Of a stretch of DNA of 64,000 nucleotides, positions 40,480 through 49,272 are shown piece by piece. Below the pieces are notes generated by a model, which was not told the DNA's origin, searched no databases, and was given only the letters and a program-made list of their open reading frames with translations. Both the position numbers and the translations under genes were made by a program. The DNA is taken from contig CAWIKY010000006.1 of the NCBI GenBank assembly GCA_963836905.1, positions 992,001 through 1,056,000 on the forward strand, given 5' to 3'. How positions within the stretch are numbered: position 1 is the stretch's first letter; every line of letters starts with the position of its first letter. The DNA comes from CAWIKY01 sp963836905. Its GTDB lineage: Bacteria > Pseudomonadota > Alphaproteobacteria > Caulobacterales > Hyphomonadaceae.

Positions 40480-41904
40480 ATGATGGACTGGCAGGCAATT
40501 TTTATCAGCGCCGCTCCGGAACTGTTTCTGGCAGCAACAGGCCTGATCGGCATTCTGGTGGGCTCGGCGCTGCAGACCGGTTTTGCGAAGCCCTCGATTA
40601 CCGCAGGCGCTCTGGTGCTCTTTATCGCAGCTGGTCTGGCGCTTGTGAATATCGATGGCGGTGTGGCCTTCGGGGGCCTTTGGGAGACCGACCGCTTTAC
40701 CAACATTGCCAAGGCGGTGGCCTATCTGAGTGCGGGCATCGCGCTTCTCATTGCCGAAGGCTACCTGACCCGCGAGCATCTTCTGCGCTTCGAGTACGCC
40801 ATTCTGGTCATCTTCGCATCGCTCGGCATGGGTATCATGCTGTCGGCAAATGATTTGATGCCGCTCTATCTCGGCATCGAGATGCTCGCACTTTCTTCCT
40901 ATATCCTCGCGGCCTTCAACCGTGACAGTCAGCGTTCGTCAGAGGCCGGACTGAAGTATTTTGTGCTGGGTGCGCTGGCGTCCGGACTGATTCTGTACGG
41001 TGCGTCGCTGGTTTACGGCTTCAGCGGCGGATCGACCGGATATGATGCGATTGCCCTTTCGACTCCAAACACAGGTATCATGTTCGGGCTGGTGCTGATC
41101 GTGACGGGCATGGCGTTCAAGGTTTCTGCCGCACCTTTGCATGTCTGGACACCGGACGTTTATGAGGGCGCACCGACACCTGTGGTGGCCTTCTTTGCCT
41201 CGGCACCGAAGATTGCGGCGATGATCGTCTTCGCTACGCTTCTGTTTGAAGCCTTTCCGCAACAGTTCAGGGACTGGCAGAGCGTTATCGTCATAATTTC
41301 GGGCGCGTCCATGCTGGTCGGATCGATCGGGGCGCTGCGTCAGACCAACATCAAGCGACTGATGGGGTATTCCTCGATTGGCAATATGGGGTATGCGCTG
41401 ATCGCGGTCGCAGCCGGTGCCGAGATCGGCGCAGCCTCCTTGCTGGTTTACATGATCATCTATGCACTGACGACGCTTGGTGTCTTTGCGGTGGTGCTTT
41501 GTATGCGCAGACGCGGCGGAATGGTCGAGGATATTTCCGAACTTTCCGGCCTGTCCCGAACAAAGCCCTGGCTGGCCATCTGTCTAACCGCTCTGCTTGT
41601 TTCGCTTGGAGGCATCCCGCCGTTTGGCGGCTTCTTCGGCAAATGGGTCGTGTTCGGTGCCGGGCTCGAGGCAGGCCTGCTGCCTCTGGTTCTGATCGGC
41701 GTCGTCGCCTCGGTCATTTCGCTCGGATACTATCTGAAGATTATCATGATCATGTGGGGCGGAGACCCCGCGCCCGCCTTCGAAAGCGTTTCGTCCCGCG
41801 TGGGCCTGACGGTAACAGCTGCGTCGCTTCTCACACTACCTGTCATTCCGGTGTTCATCGGCACGCTCATGCTGGCGTCCGGCGGCGCGTTCGGCATCCT
41901 CTAG
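40480..41904 (+). CDS. nuoN: NADH-quinone oxidoreductase subunit N
   Basis: The third antiporter-like membrane subunit (474 residues, about 14 helices), with YLGIEMLALSSYILAAFNR, FKVSAAPLHVWTPDVYEGAP, LMGYSSIGNMGYALIA and GGIPPFGGFFGKWVVF. It starts directly after the nuoM stop (no spacer) and is the last complex I gene; birA follows 3 bases later, so downstream genes may share the transcript. Confidence 0.95.
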   Translation: MMDWQAIFISAAPELFLAATGLIGILVGSALQTGFAKPSITAGALVLFIAAGLALVNIDGGVAFGGLWETDRFTNIAKAVAYLSAGIALLIAEGYLTREHLLRFEYAILVIFASLGMGIMLSANDLMPLYLGIEMLALSSYILAAFNRDSQRSSEAGLKYFVLGALASGLILYGASLVYGFSGGSTGYDAIALSTPNTGIMFGLVLIVTGMAFKVSAAPLHVWTPDVYEGAPTPVVAFFASAPKIAAMIVFATLLFEAFPQQFRDWQSVIVIISGASMLVGSIGALRQTNIKRLMGYSSIGNMGYALIAVAAGAEIGAASLLVYMIIYALTTLGVFAVVLCMRRRGGMVEDISELSGLSRTKPWLAICLTALLVSLGGIPPFGGFFGKWVVFGAGLEAGLLPLVLIGVVASVISLGYYLKIIMIMWGGDPAPAFESVSSRVGLTVTAASLLTLPVIPVFIGTLMLASGGAFGIL

Positions 41905-41907
41905 GGG

Positions 41908-42676
41908 GTGCCGGTCCGGCGCGATATCCTGCAGGACGCCTGGCCCGCCGACTGGCTGGACACGGTCGAACTCGACCAGTACCGAAGCTGCCAGGCGCGC
42001 TGTCTCAACGCCCGTGTCACCCCAGTGGATTGCGGCCCTGTCGCAGACGGCGGGACGTGGCCGACGGGGCAGAACCTGGGAAGACAGCACCGGAAATCTC
42101 TATGCGACCGCGTTTTTCCCGGTTGATGCGGCAGCTTCGGAGCTTGCGATCCTGTCGTTCACGACAGCACTCGCGGTTCGTGAAACGCTTGAGCAACTCA
42201 GCCGGGGGGTGGTGCAGCCATCCCTGAAATGGCCGAACGATGTCCGGGTCGATGGCGCGAAACTCTGCGGTATTCTTCTTGAGACCGGTGGAAGCAGACA
42301 GGCCCGCTGGGTCAGTATCGGGGTCGGTATCAATCTGGCAAGCGTGCCGGACCTTCCCGACTACAAGGCGGCTGCACTTGCAGACCTGACCGGAGAGGTG
42401 GTGACGCCGAAGCAGGCGCTTCCTGTCCTGGACGAGTGTCTGCGCGGTTGGCTGGACCGCCAGATCATGTTCGGTCGCACTGCGATACTGGACGCATGGA
42501 AGAGCCATGCCGAGGGTATGGGTGACGGGGTAAGCGTCACAACCGGCAGCGAAATACTGACCGGAATCTTTGATGGTATTGACGAGTCCGGTCAGTTGCT
42601 GCTGCGTCAAGCGGACGGCACGATCAAGGTGGTCTCCGCCGGCGATGTGGAACTGGTGCGAAAGGTTGAAAGCTGA
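41908..42676 (+). CDS. birA: Biotin--[acetyl-CoA-carboxylase] ligase BirA (frameshifted near its start)
   Basis: Attaches biotin to the carboxylase carrier protein via biotinyl-5'-AMP. The N-terminal 20 codons (from GTG 41908, [17 protein letters not shown]) and the remainder ([61 protein letters not shown]) are in different frames. Dropping one base near 41966-41970 joins them as [14 protein letters not shown], the expected family sequence. Total about 255 residues; there is no N-terminal DNA-binding domain, so it is an enzyme only, not a repressor as in E. coli. It overlaps coaX by one base (TGATG). Confidence 0.87.
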
Positions 42677-43443
42677 TGCTGCTGGCAATTGACGTTGGGA
42701 ACACCAACACGGTTTTTGCCCTTCACAACGGGGAAAGCTGGGTTTCTCAATGGCGTAGCGCAACGGACGCGACGAAGACCGCTGACGATTACGCCGTCTG
42801 GATGAGTCAGCTGTGCCGTCTGGAAGGGTTTGCATTCGGCGAGATTGAAACCTGCATCATCGCAACAGTGGTGCCTCAGGCGAAATTCAATTTCCGCAAC
42901 TTTGCGCGTCGTTATCTCAACATCGAGCCAATGTTCATTGGAGAGCCGGGTATCGAGATCGGCGTGCCTATCCGTATCCGTCGCCCGGAACAGGCTGGTG
43001 CGGACAGGCTGGTGAATGCCGTCGGTGCGCATATGCAGCATGACGGACCCCTTATCGTCGTCGACAGCGGCACGGCAACCACCTTCGACGTCATCGCAGA
43101 CGATGGCGGGTTCGAGGGCGGCATCATTGCGCCCGGCATCAACCTCTCCATGCGCGCCCTTCACGAAGCAGCCGCCAGCCTTCCGCGCATTGCCATTCAA
43201 CGCCCGCCTGCCGTTATCGGGCAAGACACTGTCAGCGCCATGCAGTCAGGCGTGTTTCTTGGCTATCTGGAACTGGTCGACGGGCTGATCCGGCGCATCA
43301 AGTCCGAATTCGGAAAACCCATGACGGTGATTGGTACAGGCGGGATTGCCTCGCTTTTTCAGGGGGAAAGTCAGGAAATCGACGTTTTTGACCTCGATGT
43401 GACCATAAGAGGCCTTTTGGAAATCCACCGGCGCAATACTTAA
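42676..43443 (+). CDS. coaX: Type III pantothenate kinase CoaX
   Basis: A 255-residue kinase making 4'-phosphopantothenate, the first step of coenzyme A synthesis. It belongs to the ASKHA fold: [20 protein letters not shown] at the N-terminus for phosphate binding, the substrate-site region [36 protein letters not shown] and a C-terminal [11 protein letters not shown]. The birA-coaX pair is common downstream of nuo in Alphaproteobacteria. Confidence 0.94.
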   Translation: MLLAIDVGNTNTVFALHNGESWVSQWRSATDATKTADDYAVWMSQLCRLEGFAFGEIETCIIATVVPQAKFNFRNFARRYLNIEPMFIGEPGIEIGVPIRIRRPEQAGADRLVNAVGAHMQHDGPLIVVDSGTATTFDVIADDGGFEGGIIAPGINLSMRALHEAAASLPRIAIQRPPAVIGQDTVSAMQSGVFLGYLELVDGLIRRIKSEFGKPMTVIGTGGIASLFQGESQEIDVFDLDVTIRGLLEIHRRNT

Positions 43444-43450
43444 GGTGGAT

Positions 43451-45139
43451 ATGAAAAAGACTGAAGATAATGAATTGCTGTTCCTGCCATTGGGCGGAAG
43501 CAACGAAATCGGCATGAATCTCAATGCCTATGCTTACGGCCCATCTGACAACCGGCGCTGGATAATCGTCGACATTGGCGTGTCCTTCGGCGATGACCGG
43601 ACGCCGGGTGTGGACGTGATCATACCCGACCCGGCCTTCCTGGAAGAGGAAATCGACAATATCGACGCGATCTTCCTGACGCACGCACACGAAGATCATA
43701 TCGGTGCGGTCGGTCATCTCTGGCGGCGATTTCGCAAACCGATGTATGCCACACCGTTCACGGTCGAACTGATCAAGGGCAAGCTTGCCGAAGCCGGGGT
43801 GCTGAAGCAGGCTGAATTGAACACGGTTCCGCTCGGCGGCACGGTCGAGGTCGGTCCGTTCAAGGTCACCTATCTGACGCTCACGCACTCCATTCCCGAA
43901 CCGAATGGACTGGCAATCGAAACGCCTGCGGGAACGGTGCTGCATACCGGAGACTGGAAAATCGATCCCGATCCGGTCATTGGCGATCCTTTCGATCCGA
44001 CGGAGATACAGAAACTGGGTGATGCCGGTTTGCTGGCCATGGTCTGCGATTCGACGAATGTGTTCGAAGAGGGCGAGGCCGGTTCGGAAGCCAGTTGCCG
44101 TAAGGAACTGATCAAGCTCATAGGAGAGCAAAAGGGCAGGGTGGCGGTCACTACGTTTGCGTCCAACGTTGCGCGTGTGGAAAGCATCGTGCGCGCCGCT
44201 GAAACCAATGGTCGAAGCGTCTGCCTCGCGGGCCGGTCGATGCATCGGATAACCGATGCGGCAAAGGCTGTCGGCATGTTGTCGGATATTCGCCCCTTCG
44301 TGGACGAGAAAGAAGCAGGCTTCCTGCCGCCGGAGAACATTCTCTATCTCTGTACGGGTTCGCAGGGAGAAGGCCGTGCCGCGCTCTCACGAATTGCGCA
44401 AGGTACGCATCACCACATCACGCTGAACAAGAACGATACGGTGATCTTCTCTTCGCGGGTCATTCCGGGCAATGAGCGCGGCATTTACGATCTGCAGAAT
44501 GCGTTGTCGGAACTTGGTGTCCGCGTCATTACCGACCGGATGCGACCGATACACGTTTCTGGCCACCCGTGCCGCGATGAGCTGAAACGCATGTATCAGT
44601 GGGCCCGGCCCCGGATAGCCGTTCCGGTGCATGGCGAGCGCCGCCATCTGGTCGAGCACACGGCCTTTGCCAAATCCATGCAGGTTCCGGAAGCGATCAC
44701 GCCGCGTAATGGGGCGCTGATCCGTCTGGCACCCGGACCGGCTGAAATCATCGACAATGTTCCAAACGGTCGCTTGCTGCTGGATGGCAACCGGCTTGTT
44801 CCCGAAGACGCCGCTGGCGTGCAGGAGCGCAAGCGGCTTGCGCAATACGGCCAGGTCAGCGTGTCCGTTGCCCTCGACGAGAACGCGGAGATTATCGACG
44901 GGCCGGTTGTATCGGCGCGTGGCTATTCGGAAGAGGATGGACGCCTGCTCGATGAGGGTCTGGATATCATTGCAGAAGATGCCGAAGACGCGCTCGACAA
45001 GCTGAAACGCAAGGAGTTGCGTGACGATCAGGCGATCGAGCGGGCACTTGTTCGTGCCGTGCGCAATTCGTGTCAGGCACTGCTTGGCAAGCGCCCGATC
45101 ATCGATATCGCCGTGCTGCGCACCGAAACCGCTGAATGA
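43451..45139 (+). CDS. rnj: Ribonuclease J
   Basis: A 562-residue metallo-beta-lactamase/beta-CASP ribonuclease acting as 5'-3' exonuclease and endonuclease in RNA maturation and decay. The zinc motif is THAHEDHIGA (His78, His80, Asp82, His83), followed by LHTGDWKID, CDSTNVFEEG, the beta-CASP motif region STGSQGEG-like LCTGSQGEGRAALSR and HVSGHPCRDELKRM, then VPVHGERRHL. I take the ATG at 43451, which has AAGGTGG immediately upstream; a GTG two codons earlier is possible. It starts right after coaX. Confidence 0.93.
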   Translation: MKKTEDNELLFLPLGGSNEIGMNLNAYAYGPSDNRRWIIVDIGVSFGDDRTPGVDVIIPDPAFLEEEIDNIDAIFLTHAHEDHIGAVGHLWRRFRKPMYATPFTVELIKGKLAEAGVLKQAELNTVPLGGTVEVGPFKVTYLTLTHSIPEPNGLAIETPAGTVLHTGDWKIDPDPVIGDPFDPTEIQKLGDAGLLAMVCDSTNVFEEGEAGSEASCRKELIKLIGEQKGRVAVTTFASNVARVESIVRAAETNGRSVCLAGRSMHRITDAAKAVGMLSDIRPFVDEKEAGFLPPENILYLCTGSQGEGRAALSRIAQGTHHHITLNKNDTVIFSSRVIPGNERGIYDLQNALSELGVRVITDRMRPIHVSGHPCRDELKRMYQWARPRIAVPVHGERRHLVEHTAFAKSMQVPEAITPRNGALIRLAPGPAEIIDNVPNGRLLLDGNRLVPEDAAGVQERKRLAQYGQVSVSVALDENAEIIDGPVVSARGYSEEDGRLLDEGLDIIAEDAEDALDKLKRKELRDDQAIERALVRAVRNSCQALLGKRPIIDIAVLRTETAE

Positions 45140-45161
45140 TGCTGAAAGGACAGATGCTCTC

Positions 45162-45575
45162 ATGATCGGACCGCTCAACCATATCGGGATTGCCGTGCCC
45201 TCGATTGAAGAGGCCGCGCAGGTCTATCGCGACCTTTATGGCGTAACCGACATCACCGAACCGGGCGATATGCCGGAGCAGGGCGTGCGGTTCTGCTTCG
45301 TCAATCTTGCAAACAGCCAGATCGAGCTGATCGAGCCACTGGGCGACAACTCGCCGATCTTGAAGTTTCTTGAGCGCAACCCGAAGGGCGGACAGCACCA
45401 TGTCTGCTTTGAGGTCGACGATATCCACGAGGCGAAGGCCGAAATGGAAAAGCGCGGCGCGACCGTTCTGAACGAGCCGCGGATTGGCGCACACGGAACG
45501 CTGATCATCTTCGTGCACCCCAAGAACACCAATGGCGTGTTGGTGGAGCTGATGGAAACACCGAAACCGGCATGA
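45162..45575 (+). CDS. mce: Methylmalonyl-CoA epimerase
   Basis: A 137-residue vicinal-oxygen-chelate enzyme that interconverts (S)- and (R)-methylmalonyl-CoA, needed in propionyl-CoA use, for example from isoleucine and valine breakdown fed by the bkd complex encoded at 18-23 kb. It shows LNHIGIAVPSIEEAAQVYRD with the metal-binding His, QIELIEPLGDNSPI, GGQHHVCFEVDDI and VLVELME, all family hallmarks. The frame is open upstream, but the ATG at 45162 starts the first conserved strand. It overlaps the next gene by 4 bases. Confidence 0.93.
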   Translation: MIGPLNHIGIAVPSIEEAAQVYRDLYGVTDITEPGDMPEQGVRFCFVNLANSQIELIEPLGDNSPILKFLERNPKGGQHHVCFEVDDIHEAKAEMEKRGATVLNEPRIGAHGTLIIFVHPKNTNGVLVELMETPKPA

Positions 45576-45823
45576 CCCTGACCGGCGGAATTGTTATTTT
45601 CTTTCTGGCCTGGTGGATGGTGTTCTTCGCCGTCCTGCCAATCGGCGTGCGCGGTCAGTTCGAAGATAATGATGTGGTTGAAGGGTCAGAACCCGGCGCG
45701 CCGGTTCGTCCGATGATGAGGAAAAAGCTTCTCTGGTCGACCATCGGTGCTTTGGCGATCACGATCTTCGCATGGGGCATACTGGCGTCCGATTTGATGG
45801 CAAGACCGGTCGTCGAATGGTAG
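45572..45823 (+). CDS. DUF1467 family membrane protein
   Basis: An 83-residue protein with two membrane helices (about 4-26 and 55-75) and the DUF1467 signature FFLAWWMVFFAVLPIGVRGQ followed by an acidic loop. The family is confined largely to Alphaproteobacteria and is often encoded next to methylmalonyl-CoA epimerase and proS, as here; its function is unknown. ATGA overlap with mce. Confidence 0.9.
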   Translation: MTLTGGIVIFFLAWWMVFFAVLPIGVRGQFEDNDVVEGSEPGAPVRPMMRKKLLWSTIGALAITIFAWGILASDLMARPVVEW

Positions 45824-45891
45824 CGCGTATTGCGCGGGCCCGCTTGCCCCGTTAGAGGCTTGATGCTTAGCGCACCGGAGACCACCGCCCG

Positions 45892-47214
45892 ATGAGACTT
45901 TCGAACTATTTGTTGCCGGTGATGAAGGAAACACCTTCGGAAGCGTCGATTGCTTCCCACCGTTACATGCTCCGCGCAGGCATGATCCGTCAGGCCGGAG
46001 CCGGTATCTATAACTGGTTGCCCCTTGGGCACCGCGTGCTCAAGAAGATCGAGACGATTGTCCGCGAAGAGATGGACCGCGCCGGCGCGGTCGAAATGCT
46101 GATGCCGACGATCCAGCCAGCAGAGCTCTGGCGCGAGAGCGGTCGCTATGATGCGTATGGCAAGGAGATGCTCCGCATCAAGGACCGCCATGACCGCGAG
46201 ATGCTGTACGGGCCGACCAATGAGGAGGTCATCACCGACGTCTTCCGCGCCTACGTGAAATCCTACAAGCAGCTGCCGCTCAACCTTTACCATATCCAGT
46301 GGAAGTTCCGCGACGAGATCCGTCCGCGGTTTGGAGTCATGCGGGGCCGCGAATTCCTGATGAAGGATGCCTATTCCTTCGATGTGGATGTCGATGCGGC
46401 GCGGGTCTCCTACCAGAAGATGTTCTGTGCCTATCTCAACGCGTTTGCGCGAATGGGGCTGACGGCTATTCCGATGAAGGCCGATCCCGGACCCATAGGC
46501 GGCGATTTGAGCCATGAATTCATCGTGCTCGCCGATACAGGTGAAAGCGCAGTCTTCTGCGACTCTGAGCTGTTGACCATGCCCGCGCCTGGCGCTGACC
46601 TCGATTTCAAGAGCGATCTTTCCGAAGAGATCGCAAAGCGTACGACGCTTTACGCCGCGACCGAGGAAATGCACGACGCAGAGGCGTTTGCCGCGCTTCC
46701 AAAAGAGCGTCAGGTCGAGGCACGCGGCATCGAGGTGGGACATATCTTCTATTTCGGCGAGAAGTACTCCGCGCCAATGAATGCAAAAGTCACCAATAGC
46801 GAGGGCAAGGATGTGCCCGTGCAGATGGGCTCCTACGGGGTCGGCGTTTCGCGTCTGGTAGGTGCGATCATCGAAGCCAGTCATGACGAGAACGGCATTA
46901 TCTGGCCGGAATCTGTTGCGCCGTTCGGCGTCGGAATCGTCTCGCTCAACACCAAAAGCGATGAGGTGACCGCGGCATGTGAGGACGCGTATGCGAAACT
47001 TGCCAAGGCCGGTCTCGATCCGCTCTATGACGACCGCAATGAACGCCCCGGCGTCAAATTCGGGACGATGGAACTAATCGGTCTGCCCTGGGTGCTTGTG
47101 GTCGGTCCCAAAGGCCTCGAACGGGGCGTCGTGGAGCTCAAGCAGCGCAGGACCGGCGAGGCGGAAGAACTGTCGCTGGACGATGCACTCGCCAAGCTGA
47201 CACAAGGCCGCTGA
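45892..47214 (+). CDS. proS: Prolyl-tRNA synthetase
   Basis: A 440-residue class II aminoacyl-tRNA synthetase charging tRNA-Pro. It shows [20 protein letters not shown] and [13 protein letters not shown], motif 2 region [20 protein letters not shown] and YSFDVD, and motif 3 [16 protein letters not shown], then the anticodon-binding domain. It is short because it lacks the editing insertion between motifs 2 and 3, the usual form in Alphaproteobacteria. Confidence 0.95.
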   Translation: MRLSNYLLPVMKETPSEASIASHRYMLRAGMIRQAGAGIYNWLPLGHRVLKKIETIVREEMDRAGAVEMLMPTIQPAELWRESGRYDAYGKEMLRIKDRHDREMLYGPTNEEVITDVFRAYVKSYKQLPLNLYHIQWKFRDEIRPRFGVMRGREFLMKDAYSFDVDVDAARVSYQKMFCAYLNAFARMGLTAIPMKADPGPIGGDLSHEFIVLADTGESAVFCDSELLTMPAPGADLDFKSDLSEEIAKRTTLYAATEEMHDAEAFAALPKERQVEARGIEVGHIFYFGEKYSAPMNAKVTNSEGKDVPVQMGSYGVGVSRLVGAIIEASHDENGIIWPESVAPFGVGIVSLNTKSDEVTAACEDAYAKLAKAGLDPLYDDRNERPGVKFGTMELIGLPWVLVVGPKGLERGVVELKQRRTGEAEELSLDDALAKLTQGR

Positions 47215-47215
47215 T

Positions 47216-48514
47216 ATGCAGCCGGTCGCAGAGAATGCGAAAGACCGACCGTTCGGCGCTTATGAACGGACACTCGCTTTTCGCTATTTGCGGGCAAAGC
47301 GCGAGCATGGCGGCGTTGCGATCGTCTCGGTTCTGTCTCTGGTCGGCATTATGCTGGCGGTAATGGCGCTGGTGGTCACCATGTCGATCATGAACGGCTT
47401 CCGCGCGGAACTTCTCAACCGGATCCTGGGCGCCAGCGGTCATGTGAAGATCTATACGGGCAACCTGCCCGAAGACGAGGCCCAAGTGCTCATCGACAAG
47501 CTGTTGCAGGTGGACGGTGTTTCCGGAGCAGCTCCGTTGGTTGAAGGCGCTGTCCTTGCGTCCGGACCGGGCGGTGCGCTCGGGGCGTATGTCCGGGGGA
47601 TGCGTCCTGAGGATGCCGCGCGGCTGAACTTTCTCGCCGAGCCGCTTTATCAGGGGAGCCGGGCTGATTTCGGAGAGGGTCGAAACGGAGGAAACGAGAT
47701 CCTCGTGTCAGAACGCCTTGCGCGCAGCCTTGGCCTCTATGCCGGTGACAGCCTGACCCTGATCGCGCCGGATGGAGCGTCAACGATCAGCGGGACATTG
47801 CCGCGCAGGAAAGCCTATACGGTTGGCGGCGTCTTCGAGATATTCTCGGGCAATGCCAATCCGCTGGATGATGTGCTGATCGTCATGCCGCTCGATCAGG
47901 CGCAGCTTTTCTTCAACAGCCGCGACCGCTTTCCGCTTGTCGAACTGGTGCTGGAGGATCCGCAGGGCGTTGACGGCCTGCTGGTGGATATTCAGGAGAC
48001 ACTACCGCCCGGTACGCCTTTCCAGAGCTGGAAGGAATTGTATCGCGGCATCGTCGGCGCGCTGGCTGTCGAACGCAGCATGATGCGGATCATCTTCCTG
48101 ATCCTGATCACCATCACGGCGCTGAATATCATCACGGGCATCGTCATGCTGGTGAAGAACAAGGCGCGGGATGTTGCGATCCTGCGCACCATAGGCGCAA
48201 GCCGGGCGACGATCATGCGCGTCTTCATCATGATCGGCGCGATCCTCGGCATTACCGGAACCCTGCTTGGGCTGCTGCTCGGGCTGCTCTTCTGCTGGAA
48301 TATCGTCCCGATACAGGACGCACTGAACTTCATTACCGGCGGCGCGATATGGGACGCCGACGTCTATGGTCTGCCCTATATTCCGGCGCGGATTGACTGG
48401 ACAGAGGTCGGGTTCGCGACGGGGTATGCGTTTCTGGTGGCGGTTCTGGTCGCGATCCTTCCTGCATGGAATGCGGCCCGGCTCGACCCGGTCGAAGCCC
48501 TGAGGTTCGAATAA
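47216..48514 (+). CDS. lolC: Lipoprotein-releasing ABC transporter permease LolC/LolE
   Basis: A 432-residue permease with one helix near residue 40, a large periplasmic domain (about 65-280) and three C-terminal helices in an FtsX-like domain. It shows ERTLAFRYLRAKREHGGVAI and MNGFRAELLNRILGASGHV, hallmarks of LolC/E. With LolD it extracts lipoproteins such as BamD from the inner membrane. Only one permease gene is present here, as is usual in Alphaproteobacteria, which may work as a homodimer. It begins one base after proS; its TAA overlaps lolD (TAATG). Confidence 0.93.
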   Translation: MQPVAENAKDRPFGAYERTLAFRYLRAKREHGGVAIVSVLSLVGIMLAVMALVVTMSIMNGFRAELLNRILGASGHVKIYTGNLPEDEAQVLIDKLLQVDGVSGAAPLVEGAVLASGPGGALGAYVRGMRPEDAARLNFLAEPLYQGSRADFGEGRNGGNEILVSERLARSLGLYAGDSLTLIAPDGASTISGTLPRRKAYTVGGVFEIFSGNANPLDDVLIVMPLDQAQLFFNSRDRFPLVELVLEDPQGVDGLLVDIQETLPPGTPFQSWKELYRGIVGALAVERSMMRIIFLILITITALNIITGIVMLVKNKARDVAILRTIGASRATIMRVFIMIGAILGITGTLLGLLLGLLFCWNIVPIQDALNFITGGAIWDADVYGLPYIPARIDWTEVGFATGYAFLVAVLVAILPAWNAARLDPVEALRFE

Positions 48515-49239
48515 TGACTGACCGTACCGCTACCCCGGTTCTCTCCCTGCAGTCGGTCCGCCATGCCTACAAGACGGCTGCAGGATCGCTGGAGGTCCTG
48601 AAAGGGGCCAACCTTGATCTCCACCCGGGCGAAATTGTCGGTCTTGTGGGTCCGTCCGGGTCCGGCAAGTCGACACTGTTGCACGCCGCGGGTCTGCTCG
48701 AGCGCCCCGATGGCGGTGCTGTCATCATGGAAGGTGTGGATTGCCTGTCGCTCAGCGACCGTCAGCGCACGCTTATCCGGCGCACGCGGCTCGGATTTGT
48801 CTATCAGTTTCACCATCTTCTGCCGGAGTTCAATGCGCGCGATAATGTCGCCGCGCCGCTCTTTCTAGCCGGTGTGAACCGGACTAAGGCGCGCGCGGAG
48901 GCCGAGAGACTTCTTGGCATCATGGGCCTCTCCGAACGCATGACCCACCAGCCTGCGCAGCTCTCGGGCGGCGAGCAGCAGCGGGTCGCCATTGCCCGTG
49001 CGCTGGCCAACAGCCCGCGTGTGCTAATCGCCGACGAGCCGACCGGTAACCTTGACCCCGGCACAACCGAACGCGTCTTCAAACAGCTTTTCGAGATCGC
49101 ACGGGCCGAGCAGGTCGCCGTACTTACTGCGACACATAATCTGGCACTGATGGACTACATGGACCGCGTGGTGACCATCCAGGATGGTTTGGTCACAGCT
49201 TATCTGCCCGGCGGCGTTCCCCCGAAGGAGCATGTCTGA
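48514..49239 (+). CDS. lolD: Lipoprotein-releasing ABC transporter ATP-binding protein LolD
   Basis: A 241-residue ABC ATPase powering the LolC permease. Walker [20 protein letters not shown]-loop [12 protein letters not shown] (the LolD-type HHLLPEF wording), signature [15 protein letters not shown], Walker [13 protein letters not shown] and the switch histidine in TATHNLAL are all intact. I start at the ATG overlapping the lolC stop. Confidence 0.95.
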   Translation: MTDRTATPVLSLQSVRHAYKTAAGSLEVLKGANLDLHPGEIVGLVGPSGSGKSTLLHAAGLLERPDGGAVIMEGVDCLSLSDRQRTLIRRTRLGFVYQFHHLLPEFNARDNVAAPLFLAGVNRTKARAEAERLLGIMGLSERMTHQPAQLSGGEQQRVAIARALANSPRVLIADEPTGNLDPGTTERVFKQLFEIARAEQVAVLTATHNLALMDYMDRVVTIQDGLVTAYLPGGVPPKEHV

Positions 49240-49272
49240 CACAATCAGGCTTTGCCCCGGACGGAATCATTC

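Noticed and set aside
45655..46884. 409-codon minus-strand frame opposite proS
   Set aside because: It is complementary to proS motifs and has no independent support.
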